DNA of 64,000 nt. Source: Planctomycetota bacterium (GTDB lineage: Bacteria; Planctomycetota; UBA1135; UBA2386). The position numbers were made by a program, and so were the translations under genes. The notes below the pieces were generated by a model that was not told the DNA's origin, did no database searches, and saw only the letters and a program-made list of their open reading frames with translations. The stretch lies in NCBI GenBank assembly GCA_019636245.1, contig JAHBXX010000018.1:1-64000 (forward strand), read 5' to 3'. Of this stretch, positions 63,298 through 64,000 are shown piece by piece (the first letter of the stretch is position 1; the number at the start of each line of letters is the position of its first letter).

Positions 63298-63461
63298 GGG
63301 CGATGGGCCGCGGCCGGAACTGCGGGGCGAGGATTGTTGCGAGCGGCCCGCGCCGCGGCAAGGGCGGCGGCGTGCGGCCCACCGGCCCGCCGGCCCAGAG
63401 GGCGCCGCCGTCGATCGGCGGCGACCCCGAGCCCGCGATCGCGCGCCGCCGCGCACCCCGC

Positions 63462-63467
63462 TACAAG
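63462..63467 (+). promoter_or_regulatory. -10-like box TACAAG before the M1 peptidase
   Basis: Six bases before ATG 63474, predicting a leaderless mRNA. No clear -35. Confidence 0.35.
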
Positions 63468-63473
63468 CGGCGC

Positions 63474-64000
63474 ATGCGCCCCTGGCTGCCCGGCTGCCTC
63501 CTCCTCGGTTCCTGCGCCACCGTGACCCCAAGCCGTCCCGACACCCCCGACCCGCACAGCTACGCGCGGCCGCACGAGGTCCGCTCCACGCACCTCGACC
63601 TCGAGCTCGAACTCGACTTCGCCCGCGGCATCGTTCGCGGCACGGTCACCCACCATCTCGACCGCCCCGCCGCCGACGCGCCGTTCGTGCTCGACAGCGC
63701 CGGGCTGCGGCTGCACGCGGTCGTCGACCAGGACGGCACCGACCTCGGCTGGCTGGCGGCGCCGGCGCCCGACGCGCTGCTCGGCACGCGGCTCGAGGTG
63801 CACCTGCGGCCGACGACGCGGCGCGTGCACATCCGCTACGAGACCTCGCCCGACGCCGAGGCCATGCAGTGGCTGCTGCCGGAGCAGACGAGCGGCGGCA
63901 AGGCGCCGTTCCTGTTCACCCAGGGACAACCGATCCTGACCCGCAGCTGGATCCCGCTGCAGGACTCGCCCGCCGTGCGCGTGACGTGGTCGGCGCGCGT
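63474..64000 (+). CDS. M1-family aminopeptidase lipoprotein (LTA4-hydrolase-like), N-terminal part
   Basis: The first 175 residues of a zinc aminopeptidase; the window ends before the HExxH site. A very short lipoprotein signal has lipobox LGSC (Cys14). The beta-rich N-domain carries the LTA4H/aminopeptidase B pattern EAMQWLLPEQTSGGKAPF, LFTQGQPILTRSWIPLQDSP and VRVTWSAR. ATG 63474 lies six bases after a -10 box. Confidence 0.83.
   Translation, partial: MRPWLPGCLLLGSCATVTPSRPDTPDPHSYARPHEVRSTHLDLELELDFARGIVRGTVTHHLDRPAADAPFVLDSAGLRLHAVVDQDGTDLGWLAAPAPDALLGTRLEVHLRPTTRRVHIRYETSPDAEAMQWLLPEQTSGGKAPFLFTQGQPILTRSWIPLQDSPAVRVTWSAR

Overview
The window is very G+C-rich bacterial chromosomal DNA with tightly packed genes. 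It most likely comes from a member of the Planctomycetota. Pointers are a ThuA-DUF1080 protein, secreted proteins with pre-peptidase-type domains and a planctomycete-style C-terminal domain, large regulatory-like (carboxypeptidase-D type) surface proteins, and many co-directional genes overlapping by 4-5 bases (ATGA, GTGA, TGATG). No transposon, prophage, tRNA, rRNA or CRISPR array was recognised.

Region 1 (1-8848, minus strand) is an exopolysaccharide operon of the XrtA/exosortase type. In transcription order it holds a Wza-like export lipoprotein, a Wzz-like chain-length protein, an O-ligase/polymerase, an AsnB-type amidotransferase, two glycosyltransferases and an exosortase cut by the window edge. 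A good sigma70-like promoter lies upstream of it. The ligase appears frameshifted close to its end. Region 2 (9137-17872) holds a long envelope protein, an FkbM methyltransferase, an inositol-monophosphatase, a PBP4-type DD-carboxypeptidase, the ThuA-DUF1080 protein and a sigma54 response regulator.

Region 3 (17934-27514) is the most interesting part. It has two divergent operons. One encodes a type III polyketide synthase, an isoprenylcysteine-methyltransferase-like enzyme, a UbiG-like methyltransferase, a lipoprotein and a membrane-anchored YceI protein. The other encodes an MMPL/RND transporter, a geranylgeranyl-reductase-like flavoprotein, a second YceI-like protein and a sensor histidine kinase. 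Together they look like a pathway that makes, modifies, carries and exports a phenolic or quinone-like polyketide lipid.

Region 4 (27508-37160, minus) begins with a secreted PPC-type protein and continues with a coupled run moaC-asd-accB-accC-AmaP-like-pfkA-hypothetical-UDP-glucuronate decarboxylase-threonine dehydratase. Region 5 (37377-48438) holds an S41 protease, an Asp-box lipoprotein, a B12-dependent ribonucleotide reductase with a long structured leader and a duplicated 3' end, and a semialdehyde dehydrogenase/DapA-family pair.

Region 6 (48525-56096) holds an ABC1/UbiB kinase-like protein, a ferredoxin-methyltransferase fusion, a thioesterase, a methyltransferase, two tandem secreted paralogues of unknown function and an alpha/beta hydrolase. 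Region 7 (56086-64000) holds a small membrane protein, an actinobacterial-style fused 2-oxoglutarate dehydrogenase (E2-E1), infC, a BamE-like lipoprotein, thrS and the start of an M1 aminopeptidase lipoprotein. Several plus-strand genes have a -10-like hexamer 6-9 bases before the start codon, which suggests leaderless or nearly leaderless mRNAs.
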